A stretch of DNA of 64,000 bases from Prorocentrum cordatum (Eukaryota > Sar > Dinophyceae > Prorocentrales > Prorocentraceae): NCBI GenBank assembly GCA_963575745.1, contig CAUYUJ010014208.1, forward strand, positions 62,001 to 126,000, written 5' to 3'. Position 1 is the stretch's first letter; the number at the start of each line of letters is the position of its first letter. The notes below the pieces were generated by a model. The model was given only the letters and a program-made list of their open reading frames with translations. It was not told the origin of the DNA and ran no database searches. Both the position numbers and the translations under genes were made by a program. Positions 54,967 to 64,000 of this stretch are shown here, one piece after another.

Positions 54967-55078
54967 CCCCTCCGACAGTCGGGGCTGACAACACAGAAGA
55001 CACCCGAGAGGACACGAATCTCCTCCGGGGGCGACCCGTGCTCCCGGCATGAAGGGGGAACCAGACACGACACAAGGG
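54040..55078. other. Spacer, no gene recognised
   Basis: Includes (CTGCTC)n at 54945-54968. Plus frames of more than 150 codons exist but are Pro/Ser-rich without motifs. Confidence 0.4.
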
Positions 55079-55081
55079 CAC

Positions 55082-55122
55082 CCTCCTCCTCCTCCTCCTC
55101 CTCCTCCTCCTCCTCCTCCTCG
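55082..55122 (+). repeat. (CTC)n microsatellite
   Basis: About 41 bp of CTC between two copies of CGGCATGAAGGGGGAACCAGAC (55046 and 55231), which mark a roughly 185-bp duplication. Confidence 0.93.
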
Positions 55123-55559
55123 TGAGCAGAGACAGTGCGCACGCGGTCACCTCCTGCAGACCGCAGCTCCACTCGGCGTGGCCCGGGCCCGCGGGGGGCC
55201 TCGCGCCACCCTCTGGCCTCCTCCGTGCTCTCGGCATGAAGGGGGAACCAGACTAGAGGTGGTCCTGACCCAGGATGCCCCCCCGGCTTTTCGTTCCGCT
55301 CTGGAGCCCCTAGGGCCCTCTCTGGGCTTCGTGAGGGTTGCTCTGGAAGCCCTCTGGGCCTCTCAGGAAATCCTCTGGCAACACGCGAACCTACATCCCT
55401 CCTCGAAAACAGATGCAAATTCTTCCTGCGACGTGGCGGCGCCCCAAAATCCGCCTTTCAATGTTCGCGCCCAAACCGGCGACTTTCAACACAAAAAACC
55501 TGACCCCGCGGGCCGCGTCTCGCACGTCGATCAGCATTACAAACTTGCGTTTGCATTCG

Positions 55560-56073
55560 AGGAGTGTTGCTCCTCCTCTTCTTCCTCCTCTTCTTCTCTT
55601 TCTCCTCCTCCTCCTCCTGCTTCTCCTGCTCCTCCTCCTCCTCCTCCTGTTCCTCCTGCTCCTCCTCCTGCTCCTCATCCTGCTCCTCCTCCTGCTCCTC
55701 CGCCTGCTCCTCCTCCTGCTCCTCCTCCTGCTCCTCCTCCTGCTCCTCCTCCTGCTCCTTCTCCTGCTCCTCCTCCTGCTCCTGCTCCTCCTCCTGCTCC
55801 TCCTCCTGCTCCTCCTCCTGCTCCTCCTCCTGCTCCTCCTCCTGCTCCTCCTCCTGCTCTCCTCCTCCTCCTGCTCCTCCTCCTGCTCCTCCTCCTGCTC
55901 CTCCTCCTGCTCCTGCTCTCCTCCTCCTCCTCCTCCTCCTCCCTCCTGCTCCTCCGCCTGCTCCTCCTCCTGCTCCTCCTCCTGCTCCTCCTCCTGCTGC
56001 TCCTCCTCTCCTGCTCCTCCTCCTGCTCCTCCTCCTGCTCCTCCTCCTCCTGCTTCCTCCTCCTGCTCCTCCT

Positions 56074-56106
<33 letters not shown>

Positions 56107-56129
56107 TTCCTGCTCCTCCTCCTCCTCCT

Positions 56130-56167
<38 letters not shown>

Positions 56168-56335
56168 TCCTGCTCCTCCTCCTCCTCCTCCTCCTCCTGC
56201 CCTCCTCCTCCTGCTCCTCCTCCTCTCCCTCCTCCTCCTCTTCCTCCTCCTCCTCCTCCTCCTCCTCCTCCTTCTCTCGCTCCTCCCGCTCCTCCTCCTC
56301 CTCCTCCTCCTCTCCTCCTTCGCTCCCCTGCTGGG
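55560..56335 (+). repeat. (CTCCTCCTGCTC)n minisatellite, about 770 bp
   Basis: A 12-bp unit CTCCTCCTGCTC with CTC and CTG variants. All six frames are open (poly-Ser/Cys, Leu, Pro/Ala, Arg, Glu/Gln, Gly), producing apparent proteins of up to 450 residues that are artefacts. Confidence 0.97.
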
Positions 56336-56740
56336 CTCTCTCCGCCTCCGCCCCTGGCCCTGCCCCCCTGGGCCCCGCCGGCCCGCGGGCCACCGTGAGG
56401 CAGCCCGACTGGTCGGGCCCGCACGCGGCGAGCGCCTCCTCTGCCGCGGCTCCACCGGCACCTCCGTCGGTCGGCACGGCGTGCATGCGGGCTGCGGAAA
56501 GAAGGAGCCAGACACGAGGAGCGCAGCCCATCTCTGGCTGCAGGAGCGCCTGCGTGCACGAAGAGGGCTGGAGAGAAAACACGGCAGGACCTGAGGAACA
56601 TCGAGCAGCTGGTTTCAAAGCCAAACTGTTTGAAGCTCCTCTAACCTCCTAAGGACCTGGACCTAAGGGTTTGTGAGGACTCGAGGAAGAGGAGGAGGAG
56701 AAGGAGGAGAAGGAGGAGGAGGAGGAGGAGGAGGTGGGGG
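56336..56740. other. Spacer and GAG microsatellite
   Basis: No gene. (GAG/AAG)n at 56683-56735. Confidence 0.5.
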
Positions 56741-56744
56741 GCTC

Positions 56745-56832
56745 CGTGCCTTCGTTTTATTCGCAGGATGATCCAAGATCCTCCTCGATGGCCCTGGCCG
56801 AGAAAAAAGGCACACGTCCGAGCGATACTAAG
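56745..56832 (+). repeat. Partial dispersed copy of the 2.8-3.4 kb repeat
   Basis: ATCCTCCTCGATGGCCCTGG, CCGAGAAAAAA and GGCACACGTCCGAGCGAT correspond to the 3' end of the repeat at 3326-3370. Confidence 0.8.
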
Positions 56833-56939
56833 GCAGGGGCCAAGTCAAACTAAAATGAATCGCCCCCCCCCCCAGTCTGGGCCCCCGTCCCGGTTGTTCC
56901 GAAAATTGTCCTGACGTTCGGGGTTCCCAGCGCCCGTGA

Positions 56940-57110
56940 GCGGGACAACTGTCAAAACCCGTGGGTTCTTGTGGCCAGTGAGCTGAATCCATGCGTTATT
57001 GCATGGGTTCCTTTCGCCTGCAGGCCTCGAGACTCAACAACCACATAGGGTTTTTCCCCTCGTGAGCTGAACCCATGTGTTTTCACATGGTCTTCCCGAT
57101 GGTTGTCCCG
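56940..57110 (+). repeat. Two CCATG-palindrome repeats
   Basis: GAGCTGAATCCATGCGTTAT, TGCATGGGTTC and GAGCTGAACCCATGTGTTTT, CACATGG: hairpin-forming units related in reverse to 36.4-36.8 kb. Confidence 0.7.
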
Positions 57111-57384
57111 ATATACCGATAGTGATGCCCATATATGATCCAGAATTGCCCCCCCCCCGATGCACATGTGATCGAATCCCCCTCCCGCTGGATAGGTAGG
57201 CCTGTGAGCCTCGCGGAGACCTCGCGACTGGGATCGCCCCCCCCGCTGTGATCGTGGCGTGGTACAGAGTGGGCGTCCCACTGCTTTCGCCGAAAGCTTT
57301 CCGAGCCCATGGTCGCAGGGCCTCGCGAATTGGATCGCTCCGCCCCCCCGTTGTCGTGGCCCTGTGAGCGTGGCGTAATGAAGG

Positions 57385-57392
57385 GTGGACGT

Positions 57393-57423
<31 letters not shown>

Positions 57424-57535
57424 GTCGCCGTCGTGGTCGTCCTCGTCGTCGTCGCTAACCTCGTCGTCGTCGTCGTTGTCGTCGTCGACATCGTCTTCCG
57501 TCGTCGTCGTCGCCGTCGTAGTCGTCGTTTCCCCC
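57385..57535 (+). repeat. (GTC)n microsatellite
   Basis: GTCGTCGTC with GTG, CTC and CCG interruptions. Confidence 0.96.
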
Positions 57536-57831
57536 ATCCCATCTGGGACGGGGGGGCTGTGAACCTTCAATCGAATATCGTAGATAATGCGACAAGTCAA
57601 CGCATACACGCAGGCCTATGGGTATATATATATATATATATATAAATGTGTATGTGCATGTATTTACACATATATATGTATATATATATATATATATGAT
57701 TGGGCATGTATCATGATTGTTTCGATGGTTGTCCCGCTAATTGCCCCCATATATCGATGGCGATATTGACGCGAACATAGGCGCACATGTCTGTAGAAAT
57801 AGGTTGTCGCCCGATCTTTTTATATCTACAT

Positions 57832-58317
57832 TTATAGAACTCCTTGAGGATCGGACAAATTCCGTCGCCAATTTAGCAGTGCAGCACTGGCGCGTGGAAT
57901 CACAGCCTCGCAAGCCCGATCGCCCTGCCTGAATCTGTAAAGGCCTGGTCGGCGGCGGGAGCGTGAGTGGCCCGCGCTGCGAGCAGCTCGTCGCTGGAAG
58001 TTGTCTGTAGCGTCCAACTCAGTGCGCTGATCAGCTGACAAGCGGACGAGACTTGACAGCGATGCCACTATGGCACCCCAACATCGCGTTCGCCTGCTAT
58101 CGCACAGGTGGGCATGGGGGCGCAAGCGGGAGCGGACAAACGTCTTGCATGCTTGGCAGACGGCGACGGCTAAGCAAAACATGCGTTGAGGGGCTTTGAC
58201 GCCGTGCTGTGTGCGGACATGAGATTGCAGCGCCCGACTGGTGGGGAACGCTGCACTGCGTATCTGGCACTGATGTGCAACGATGTATGCAGGCAGACCT
58301 GATGCAGTCGCGGCCAT
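57832..58317 (-). pseudogene. LINE C-terminal zinc-finger segment
   Basis: The minus frame contains HQCQIRSAAFPTSRALQSHV followed by RTQHG, then CQACKTFVRSRLRPHAHL and CDSRRTRCW: two CCHH-like fingers, the first missing its first Cys. This is the usual C-terminal nucleic-acid-binding tail of dinoflagellate LINE proteins. The frame continues to the stop at 57832. Confidence 0.75.
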
Positions 58318-58333
58318 TGCATCGCAAACATAG

Positions 58334-59600
58334 TCAAGGTATCACATGCTGTTTAGTTACCCATCGACCAGGCGAGGAAACGACCATGTGCATCCAGGGC
58401 ATGAAATTAACCTGCGGGTCGGGGGGCCCGGAGCACAGCGCAGCCATGCGCCGCGCCCATGCGATATCATCGATCACGAGCTGCATCCGCGGACGGGTGC
58501 TGTTTCCGGCGAGCCAGCAGCGCTCGAAACTCAGGAAGTCCATGCCGCAGGAGAAGGCCCAATCAGGAGAGCCGCTTGCAGCGCAAGATGCAATCTGCAA
58601 TCGAGCGGTGGAGCTTGGAGCTGCCATCGCACCTCGCAATCCGAATCGCTCTCGCCGAAGCGGCACGCGCCGGCCAGGCGCCAGCTGCAACGCATGTACA
58701 AGGTGCTGATTACCCTCATGACGGCAATCGTCAAGACGCGAATGTGGAGGTCGAAGCACGGCCTGGACAACACCGGGGTCCGCGTTCGACTCCAACGACA
58801 ATCCACGGGGGGCGCTGCGTGCCCATGTATGCGGATGGCCAATTGGCTGTGCGACTCGGCGGCGGCCGCGCTGCGCGCGCGAGTCTCGGGCGCGTTGTTG
58901 CCGCCCGCGTCCGTTACGCCGCCGAGGTGGTTACGCTGGGGCGCCGCGCTGATGGCGTCGCCAGTGGGCGGCGCTCGGACACCAGGGGCGCCCCCTGGCA
59001 CAAAGCGACGGGATTGGTAGTGAGCGGCAGCAATGCGACCTCGGTGAGGAAAGCGGCCCTCGTGCTTACGCGGCTACCAGCTCAACTCAAATCGCAGCGC
59101 GTGAACAAAGCCGACGAGCGAATCCATGGGCACGTCAATGGCAGCGTCGAGCTGTTGGGCGGAATTTGCGCGCAACATCGAGCACTCATCGTCCACGAAG
59201 GCCGTGTCTACTACGGTGGTGTTGGAATCGGAGGGGTCGCCTGCTGCCCGCGCCCCAGTGCCGAAGCTGAGACAATCGGGGTCGCAATTCGGCGGGCGGA
59301 GCACGACGCCCGTGTCAGCCGGTGCGTGGCGAATCAGAATGTGACCTGCAGAGTGGGCGCCGTTGAAAATTGTGCGGCCGTGTGTGCGCCCTTGCTTCCC
59401 CCCAGGACGCGCGCTGGCGGCGTTTGGCTACTCGCCGTAACTGAGCCAGCTCGTGGGATGCAAGTTCGCGATGAGACGCAATATTTTCTCGGATGCCCCC
59501 CCTTGCCGCATTGGCGGGCCATGTCTGCGCGGGAAGGTCACGATCCACGTCGCCTGGCGGTGACCAAGGCCCATTTTGCATAGGTGCGCAATTTGGCATT
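58334..59600 (-). pseudogene. LINE reverse transcriptase remnant
   Basis: Minus frame 59304-59074 holds TVVDTAFVDDECSMLRANSA: FVDDE is the (Y/F)xDD catalytic box of reverse transcriptase with its two Asp intact. Next, 59001-58531 in another frame reads NHLGGVTDAGGNNAPETRAR and later STLYMRCSWRLAG, the conserved 'K/R-HLGG' and 'Y.RC.R.LAG' landmarks after the RT palm. 58801-58334 (LVIDDIAWARRMAALC) continues it. Upstream pieces (59599-59315) are open in yet another frame. At least three frameshifts, so inactive. Confidence 0.82.
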
Positions 59601-60893
59601 CACAATCGTTCGGGAAACAGAAATCAAATTCACGAATGGCCCCGTCGAAGGCCTGGGGCAGGTCCGCGTGCAGCGCGACGGAGCACAGCTGTGCGGCCTT
59701 AAAGTATTCGAAGAAGGGAGGACGGCGTGGGAGGCGAAGTCCGCGCCGCGCGTCGGCACCGCGCTGGACTGCGCAGACGGCGTGCCGGCTTCGTGGAACG
59801 GCCTGACCTCTTCGTTCAAGAGTTCCTTCAGGAGCTTACCCAGATCGGTGTCGAGGTGGAAGCTCTGGGAATCGTCGCGCGCATGCTTCAGCCCATTTTT
59901 CTTGTGCGCGTCAACGGCGCCGCTGCCGGGCTAGACCTCGGCGTCGACGCCGCGCTGATTGAGGTCGGACAGCTTGGCGGCCATGGCGCCGCCTCTAGCC
60001 TGGGTGATCTTGGCGCGGATGTCATCTCTCCCGCTGCCGCGGTGCCGCTCGTGGCGGCCAGTGTCCTCCTCAGCGCGAAACGGCGTGATCACAAATGTAT
60101 GCTTCACCAGGGGGGGCGACCGGAACATCGCGGGCGTCCTGAATCGACGTGGCGGCGACGCCGAATTCCTCGGCGGTGAAATGCTCCAGCCAACGTCGTT
60201 GCCGGTCGACCTCAGAAATGTAAGAGTGCCGTCTGTCTTCTTAACGGGGCGTGGATGCTTGGGCGTGAAGCGGCCGCCGAGCGCGCGTGGGATGGCGTGG
60301 GTGGTCCGGGGGTCGCCGCGACCGTGTGCGTCGCGGGCATCTGGCGTCGTCGACTCTACGGGTTGCTAAGGCGGTCTGCAACGGTGGCGGGTTCGCCAAG
60401 GCGTTGGACGCGCAGCGCGCAGTTCCGCGCCATGGAGGAAGTGCTCATGGGAATTCGCCAGTGACGAAGTGCGAGGTCACCTCGGGCGACGGCGCGCCAG
60501 CCCAGTCCCCAGTCGCCATCGACATGCCCGCCTGGTACAAACATGCGCTGGATGGACCCAGCTCACCCGCGGAACAAAAATACGCGCAAGAGAGCGCAGG
60601 CAGCATGGGCATGAGCACCGCTTACAGTGCGACGCGAGCGAGGCAAGGGCTCGCGCGACGTTCCGCGCCCGGGCGGTGATGCGGTGCTTGCGTGGCGCAA
60701 GTACCTGGAAGGTGCCGTCGGCGTAGGCCTCCGCGTCCTCCGTGGCTGAGGGGGCGTGCTGCCGCAGATGAGCGCGAATATGTTCGCGCCTTGCCTCGCC
60801 GGCGCGCGCCGCTCTGACAGGGCGCGCGGAGGCAGAGAAAGGGGGCAGAGATGGGCTCGGAGCGGGGGGCGCAAGCATGTTGGTGGCTAGTGG

Positions 60894-61605
60894 CTATAAG
60901 GCAGTGGTCCTCGGTCGGCGTGCGCGAGGTGCGATGTCTGGCAGCGCGCGCGAGTGAAGCGCCGACGGCGCGCCGGCACTGGGGGCCAGAGCGTAGTCGA
61001 TCCACGCGGCGGAACCGCGCTGGGAGCTCCGCGCATGTCGGGCGTCGCCGATGGTGTCGGCAGCAGCCAAAGAGAACAGCGTCGGATGGTGGGTCAGACG
61101 GGTGCAATTTTCACTGAGCGGCTCAGGCTCGCAAGGGCCGACGAGGTCACCGCGTGCCGGCCCGCGTCCATTCGCGCCCGCGCCCGCGGCGCGCGGGAAG
61201 TGGGGGCGCGTGGCCTGCGTAGAGGACGGCGTTGGTAATGTCGTCCCAGAACGAGTCCTTGACGCGCCCAGGGCTGGCCTCGGTGGGGGCATGGCCCCAG
61301 ATGCCGATGAGGCCGCGGCGCTGGAGACGGGAGTGCCCAACGACCATAGACAGACGTGGAGACGTGTGCTTGGCGACCTTACATTGGAAGTCGAGGTGGG
61401 TTGGGATCCAGATCTGGCAGCCGTGCTGGCCAGGCGGATCAGCGCTGCCAACGTGCATGTGGCAATTGGCGCCGTGGCGGACCTCCATGCGCGGAGACCT
61501 GCCCTTGCGCGCGCATAGTACGTCGACGCGGTGTTGATGGCAATCGAACTCGAGGGCCTGCACTTTCCCAAGCATGGGGCCAAACGGGCCACGAGTACCC
61601 GCCAA
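60894..61605 (-). pseudogene. LINE endonuclease (EEP/AP-endonuclease fold) remnant
   Basis: Minus 61605-61147: HRVDVLCARKGRSPRMEVRH (degraded version of the family's 'D(V/I)LGVQEGR' strand), QIWIPTHLDF, and at 61293-61246 HAPTEASPGRVKDSFW, the conserved 'HAPT......FW' motif of EEP endonucleases. After a frameshift near 61215, minus 61190-60894 gives VGPCEPEPLSENCTRL and SAAWIDYALAPS, the C-terminal 'S..IDYV..P' strand. This domain nicks target DNA in LINE integration. The first-strand Gln-Glu catalytic pair appears changed (ARKG). Confidence 0.82.
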
Positions 61606-62020
61606 CGACTGCTCGAGTGGGTAGCCAGGTTGCTGGAAGTAAATTGAACGCCAACCGCCTGGCCGTGATGGCCTGCCGCGTCGGCGGCCGCGTGGTCTTT
61701 TTTTCTTTGGTTATGTGTTGCTGTTCCGGACCGTAGTGGAGCCGTGGCCGATGGGCGTGGGCTGCTTGAGGGGGGGCATCTAGGTGCTGTGGCGAAGCCC
61801 TCGGACCTCGATGCTGTCCTCGTTGTCGTCGTCGCCTCCTGCTGGGGGCTGGGGGTTGTTTGCCGTGGAGGCGCCGCGTCGCGGGCGCGGCGCGTGCAGC
61901 AGCAGGGGGGTCGATGATCTTCAAGAAACCCTGGATGAGTGCTGCCGCGTGCTTGCCGGCCGCTTCGGCGTGGAGCGGATTGACGTTGGCGTCGGGCTGC
62001 AGCGTGGTGGCGAACGTCTG

Positions 62021-62811
62021 CTACTGGGCGCCGACGGAAGGAGGCGCGTCCTTGGGATCGACGGCGGACTCCAGGGTGGCGTCGGGTACTGCAGCGATGG
62101 CCTTCAGGAGTTCATCGACGTTGGCAGTGAACTCGGCGATCTCCTTGTCGGCAACCGCGACGGCAGCCTGTGCCAGCTCGACGGCTTCATCGGCCTCGGC
62201 GCGCCGAGCCTGGGCGCGTGTCAGGGCTGAGCTTGCGCCCTCCAGGCGAGCGCCAATGGGCTTGGCCTCGCGGATGGACTCTTTCTCCTTCTGGATGTCG
62301 GCCTGGATTGCCTCGCGCGAACTCGCGAAAGCGGTGCCGTCGGGGAGTGCCTGCAAAGCGGCCTCGAGTGCTTCAGGTTCGCATTGGAATCTTTGACGTC
62401 GCCCGGAATAGCCGCGGGAGCAGCGGCAAGGATCGCGTGTTCGGGCGTGGTCGGGACGGCCCGCGTGCAGGCAGTGGCCGCCTGCCCCAGCAGGCGGAGG
62501 CCGTCGGCTTGGTGCCGCTGGCTCCAGTGGATTGCGCGCGCGTGTTTGCTGCGATTCAAATTGCAGCGCGACGTGCAGGTCCATGTGCGTGCTGGACATG
62601 GTGCGCGTGGCGCTTGTTTGTGCCAAGTTTGGTCGGGAGCTTGTGCCCGAGATCCCCGTGGCTGCTGAGATGGCCAGCGCCGCGAAGGCGGGGGGGCATG
62701 GGGCGGCCCGCCGCGTCCACTGCGATTCGCCTGCCATGGCGCTGGGCCATGTGACGCAGGAGCGAGCCTGCATGCTGGACAGTCTTGGCTTACCCGCTGA
62801 AGACCAAGCAA
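62021..62811 (-). pseudogene. LINE N-terminal protein with coiled coil
   Basis: Minus 62773-62021 ends with an Ala/Glu/Lys-rich heptad-like region (EAIQADIQKEKESIREAKPI, RAQARRAEADEAVELAQA, ELLKAIAAVPDA) typical of a coiled coil. The upstream half is partly in the 62811-62221 frame, suggesting a frameshift near 62390. ORF1-type proteins of LINEs often trimerise by coiled coils; that role here is inference. Confidence 0.55.
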
Positions 62812-62882
62812 TGTTGAGCTCGAGTTGGATGAACTCTTATATCTTGACGCAGGTGCTGACCTTGGACCAAGCAGGCTAGAAC

Positions 62883-62897
62883 CTTAAATGGCGACGG
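62883..62897 (-). other. Candidate spliced-leader relic at LINE 5' end
   Basis: The minus strand reads CCGTCGCCATTTAAG. CCGTCGCCATTT is identical to the first 12 nt of the relic before the channel gene (leader CCGTAGCCATTT with A5 to C). AAG matches the leader's last three bases if TGGCTC is deleted. It lies just upstream of the LINE N-terminal frame, where a trans-spliced element mRNA would begin. Short, so only suggestive. Confidence 0.45.
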
Positions 62898-62899
62898 CT

Positions 62900-63075
62900 A
62901 CGAATGTACGTATGCATGCATGTATGCATGCACGCATGCATCTAGTTATGTCAGTGTGTATGCATGTATGTATGCGTGTAAGTATGCATGTTCGTACGTA
63001 TGTCTGTATGCGTGTACGCGTGCATAGATGCATGTACGTACTTACCATTGCATGTATGCGTGTATATGTATATGT
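62900..63075 (+). repeat. (GTATGCAT)n microsatellite
   Basis: GTATGCATGCATGTATGCAT-type tetranucleotide DNA with GTGT and CGTA variants, ending GTGTATATGTATATG. Confidence 0.96.
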
Positions 63076-63077
63076 CT

Positions 63078-63650
63078 ATTACCTTTTTCGATAGTTCTAC
63101 AATCCGGGGGAATGCCCCCCCCTCCCCCCCCTGCGGGCCGGACCTTCCAGAATCCCCGGCTTCTGGGGCTCCTGGGCGCCCCTGCCGAAGGTCCCATGAG
63201 ACCTCTGGGCTTCTGGGCGCCCCTGCCAAGTCGTGCAAACGAGCCGGCGGTGGCCCCGAGAAGGTCCAACATGGCCTCCCGATGGCCCAAGAGGCCTTCC
63301 AAACGCCCCATGGAGGTCCGAGAGGGGCCCCCTACATGGACCTCCAAATCCAAAACCTGCGTATTTCCTAAGAGGGCTTTCGCAATATTTTTGCATTTTC
63401 GTTTTTTCGTGGAAGGCCCAAAAAAGCGCCCGACATCGCGCCAGGACAGCCGCGACGGCCCGAGAAAGGTTCGAGACGGACGAAGATGCCCCCGCGATCC
63501 CCGAAAAAGGCCCCAAGACGGACCCAAGAGAAGGCCACTCACTTCTCGCGGACCTTCAGACCGCCACCAGGCGCGAGCCCTCCGGCCCTGAAGGGCCCAC
63601 GAAAGTGCCAACAGGCGCCCGAGCTCCCCAGCCAGGGTTCACGAGGCCCC
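63078..63650 (-). mobile_element. Phased-repeat element, inverted copy of 18.6-19.26 kb
   Basis: ACAATCCGGGGGAATGCCCC, GCGGGCCGGACCTTCCAGAA, TCCCCGGCTTCTGGGGCTCC, GTCCAACATGGCCTCC and GACCTCCAAATCCAAAACCT correspond, reverse-complemented, to 18.7-19.25 kb in the same order. The body is CCAAGACGGACCC/CCCAAGAGG phased DNA. The outer end again meets simple sequence. Confidence 0.75.
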
Positions 63651-64000
63651 CAACCAGGGTTCACGAGGTCCACAAGAATACCAACAATAAACCAACATTG
63701 GCTCCAAGCTATCTCCACGACCGCAAGCGTTGTTTCCGCGACGACCCCGACCCCGACCGAGACGCCCCCCCCGCAGACCCAAACGCATCGCAGAGGCCTG
63801 CTGTGGTCCGAACATTCTTTTGGATTGGCCTCGAGCTCGAGCAGACCGTCTCTGGCCGATCTTCCAGCCTATTGGAGCGCGCTGAAAGCATCGTTCAGCC
63901 ATCAAACTCAACCATCTTCGGACAGCTTGGGCCATCTTGGAAGTCGTCCGCGGCTCTCTCTGAATCGGGCCCGACGTGCCCGATCCTCTTCGCCCCGCCC
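63651..64000. other. Window end, no feature recognised
   Basis: CCAGGGTTCACGAGG(C/T)CC is repeated at 63630 and 63654. The remainder is unassigned. Confidence 0.4.

Larger units (their letters stand above)
57619..62897 (-). mobile_element. Decayed LINE (non-LTR retrotransposon), about 5.3 kb
   Basis: Minus-strand order: candidate leader-like 5' end (62897-62883), Ala-rich coiled-coil N-terminal protein (62811-62021), EEP endonuclease (61605-60894), linker, reverse transcriptase with FVDDE box (59202-59185), RT C-terminal part (59001-58531), zinc-finger tail (58317-57832), then a (TA)n tail (57700-57619). Domains sit in all three minus frames with stops, so several frameshifts have killed the copy. 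The order endonuclease-RT-zinc finger and the wording of the motifs fit dinoflagellate LINEs. It is flanked upstream by a GTATGCATG microsatellite. The autonomous family, if alive, could mobilise the TA-tailed phased repeats nearby (inference). Exact ends are approximate. Confidence 0.85.

Noticed and set aside
55391-56652. Apparent proteins of more than 350 residues on both strands
   Set aside because: They are six-frame readings of a CTCCTCCTGCTC minisatellite (poly-Arg, Glu, Leu, Ser/Cys, Pro/Ala); no non-repetitive domain.

Overview
The window is nuclear DNA from a eukaryote, most likely a GC-rich dinoflagellate. Three signs support this. (1) The one intact large gene is an intronless voltage-gated-type cation channel with a C-terminal EF-hand pair, an architecture common in dinoflagellates. 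(2) Just upstream of its ATG lies a decayed 21-nt copy of the dinoflagellate trans-spliced leader (18/21 matches by eye), the mark of a gene re-integrated from a trans-spliced mRNA. (3) A decayed LINE at 57.6-62.9 kb has the endonuclease, FVDDE-type reverse transcriptase and terminal zinc-finger layout I know from dinoflagellate genomes. The genus cannot be fixed from the sequence; a Prorocentrum-like, GC-rich genome is only a guess. Nothing bacterial (operons, ribosome binding sites, CRISPR) is present, and most long open frames are artefacts of low-complexity repeats.

Layout: 0-1.1 kb, minus-strand RNase H remnant of a retroelement. 1.4-5.4 kb, purine microsatellites and short tandem or dispersed repeats. 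5.4-6.0 kb and 9.8-14.5 kb, a large repeat family built from degenerate TCTTGGGGCC-type motifs, interrupted by a 131-bp satellite (6.24-9.79 kb). 14.5-20 kb, GC-rich tandem repeats, more TCTTG tracts and one unidentified coding-like stretch. 20-30 kb, microsatellites, CAAGA tracts, a 100-bp tandem array and an octamer array. 30-36 kb, a roughly 165-bp satellite and local duplications. 36-40.4 kb, roughly 55-65-bp tandem arrays and a long GAT microsatellite. 40.7-42.8 kb, the channel gene. 44-52 kb, microsatellites, an 89-bp satellite and a small inverted-repeat element with a candidate 9-bp target duplication. 52.9-54.0 kb, a broken FAD synthase-like gene with an in-frame poly-Leu/Pro microsatellite expansion. 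55-57.6 kb, CTC/GTC low-complexity DNA. 57.6-62.9 kb, the LINE. 63.1-63.65 kb, an inverted copy of the repeat at 18.7-19.26 kb.

The most unusual feature is the roughly 8 kb (estimated) of tracts in which a C(A/C)AGA-like motif (or its complement TCTTG) recurs every 10 or 11 bp. Four tracts counted by hand give 48 intervals averaging about 10.6 bp, 44 of them exactly 10 or 11, close to the B-DNA helical repeat. The motif is on one strand throughout 5.4-19.2 kb and mainly on the other from 21.4 kb to the end. Dinoflagellate chromosomes are largely nucleosome-free and liquid-crystalline, so a helically phased motif spread by a transposable repeat family could be structural. That role is inference; the spacing is directly observed. 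The recognised coding remnants (channel, FAD synthase, LINE, RNase H) are all on the minus strand and do not form an evident pathway.
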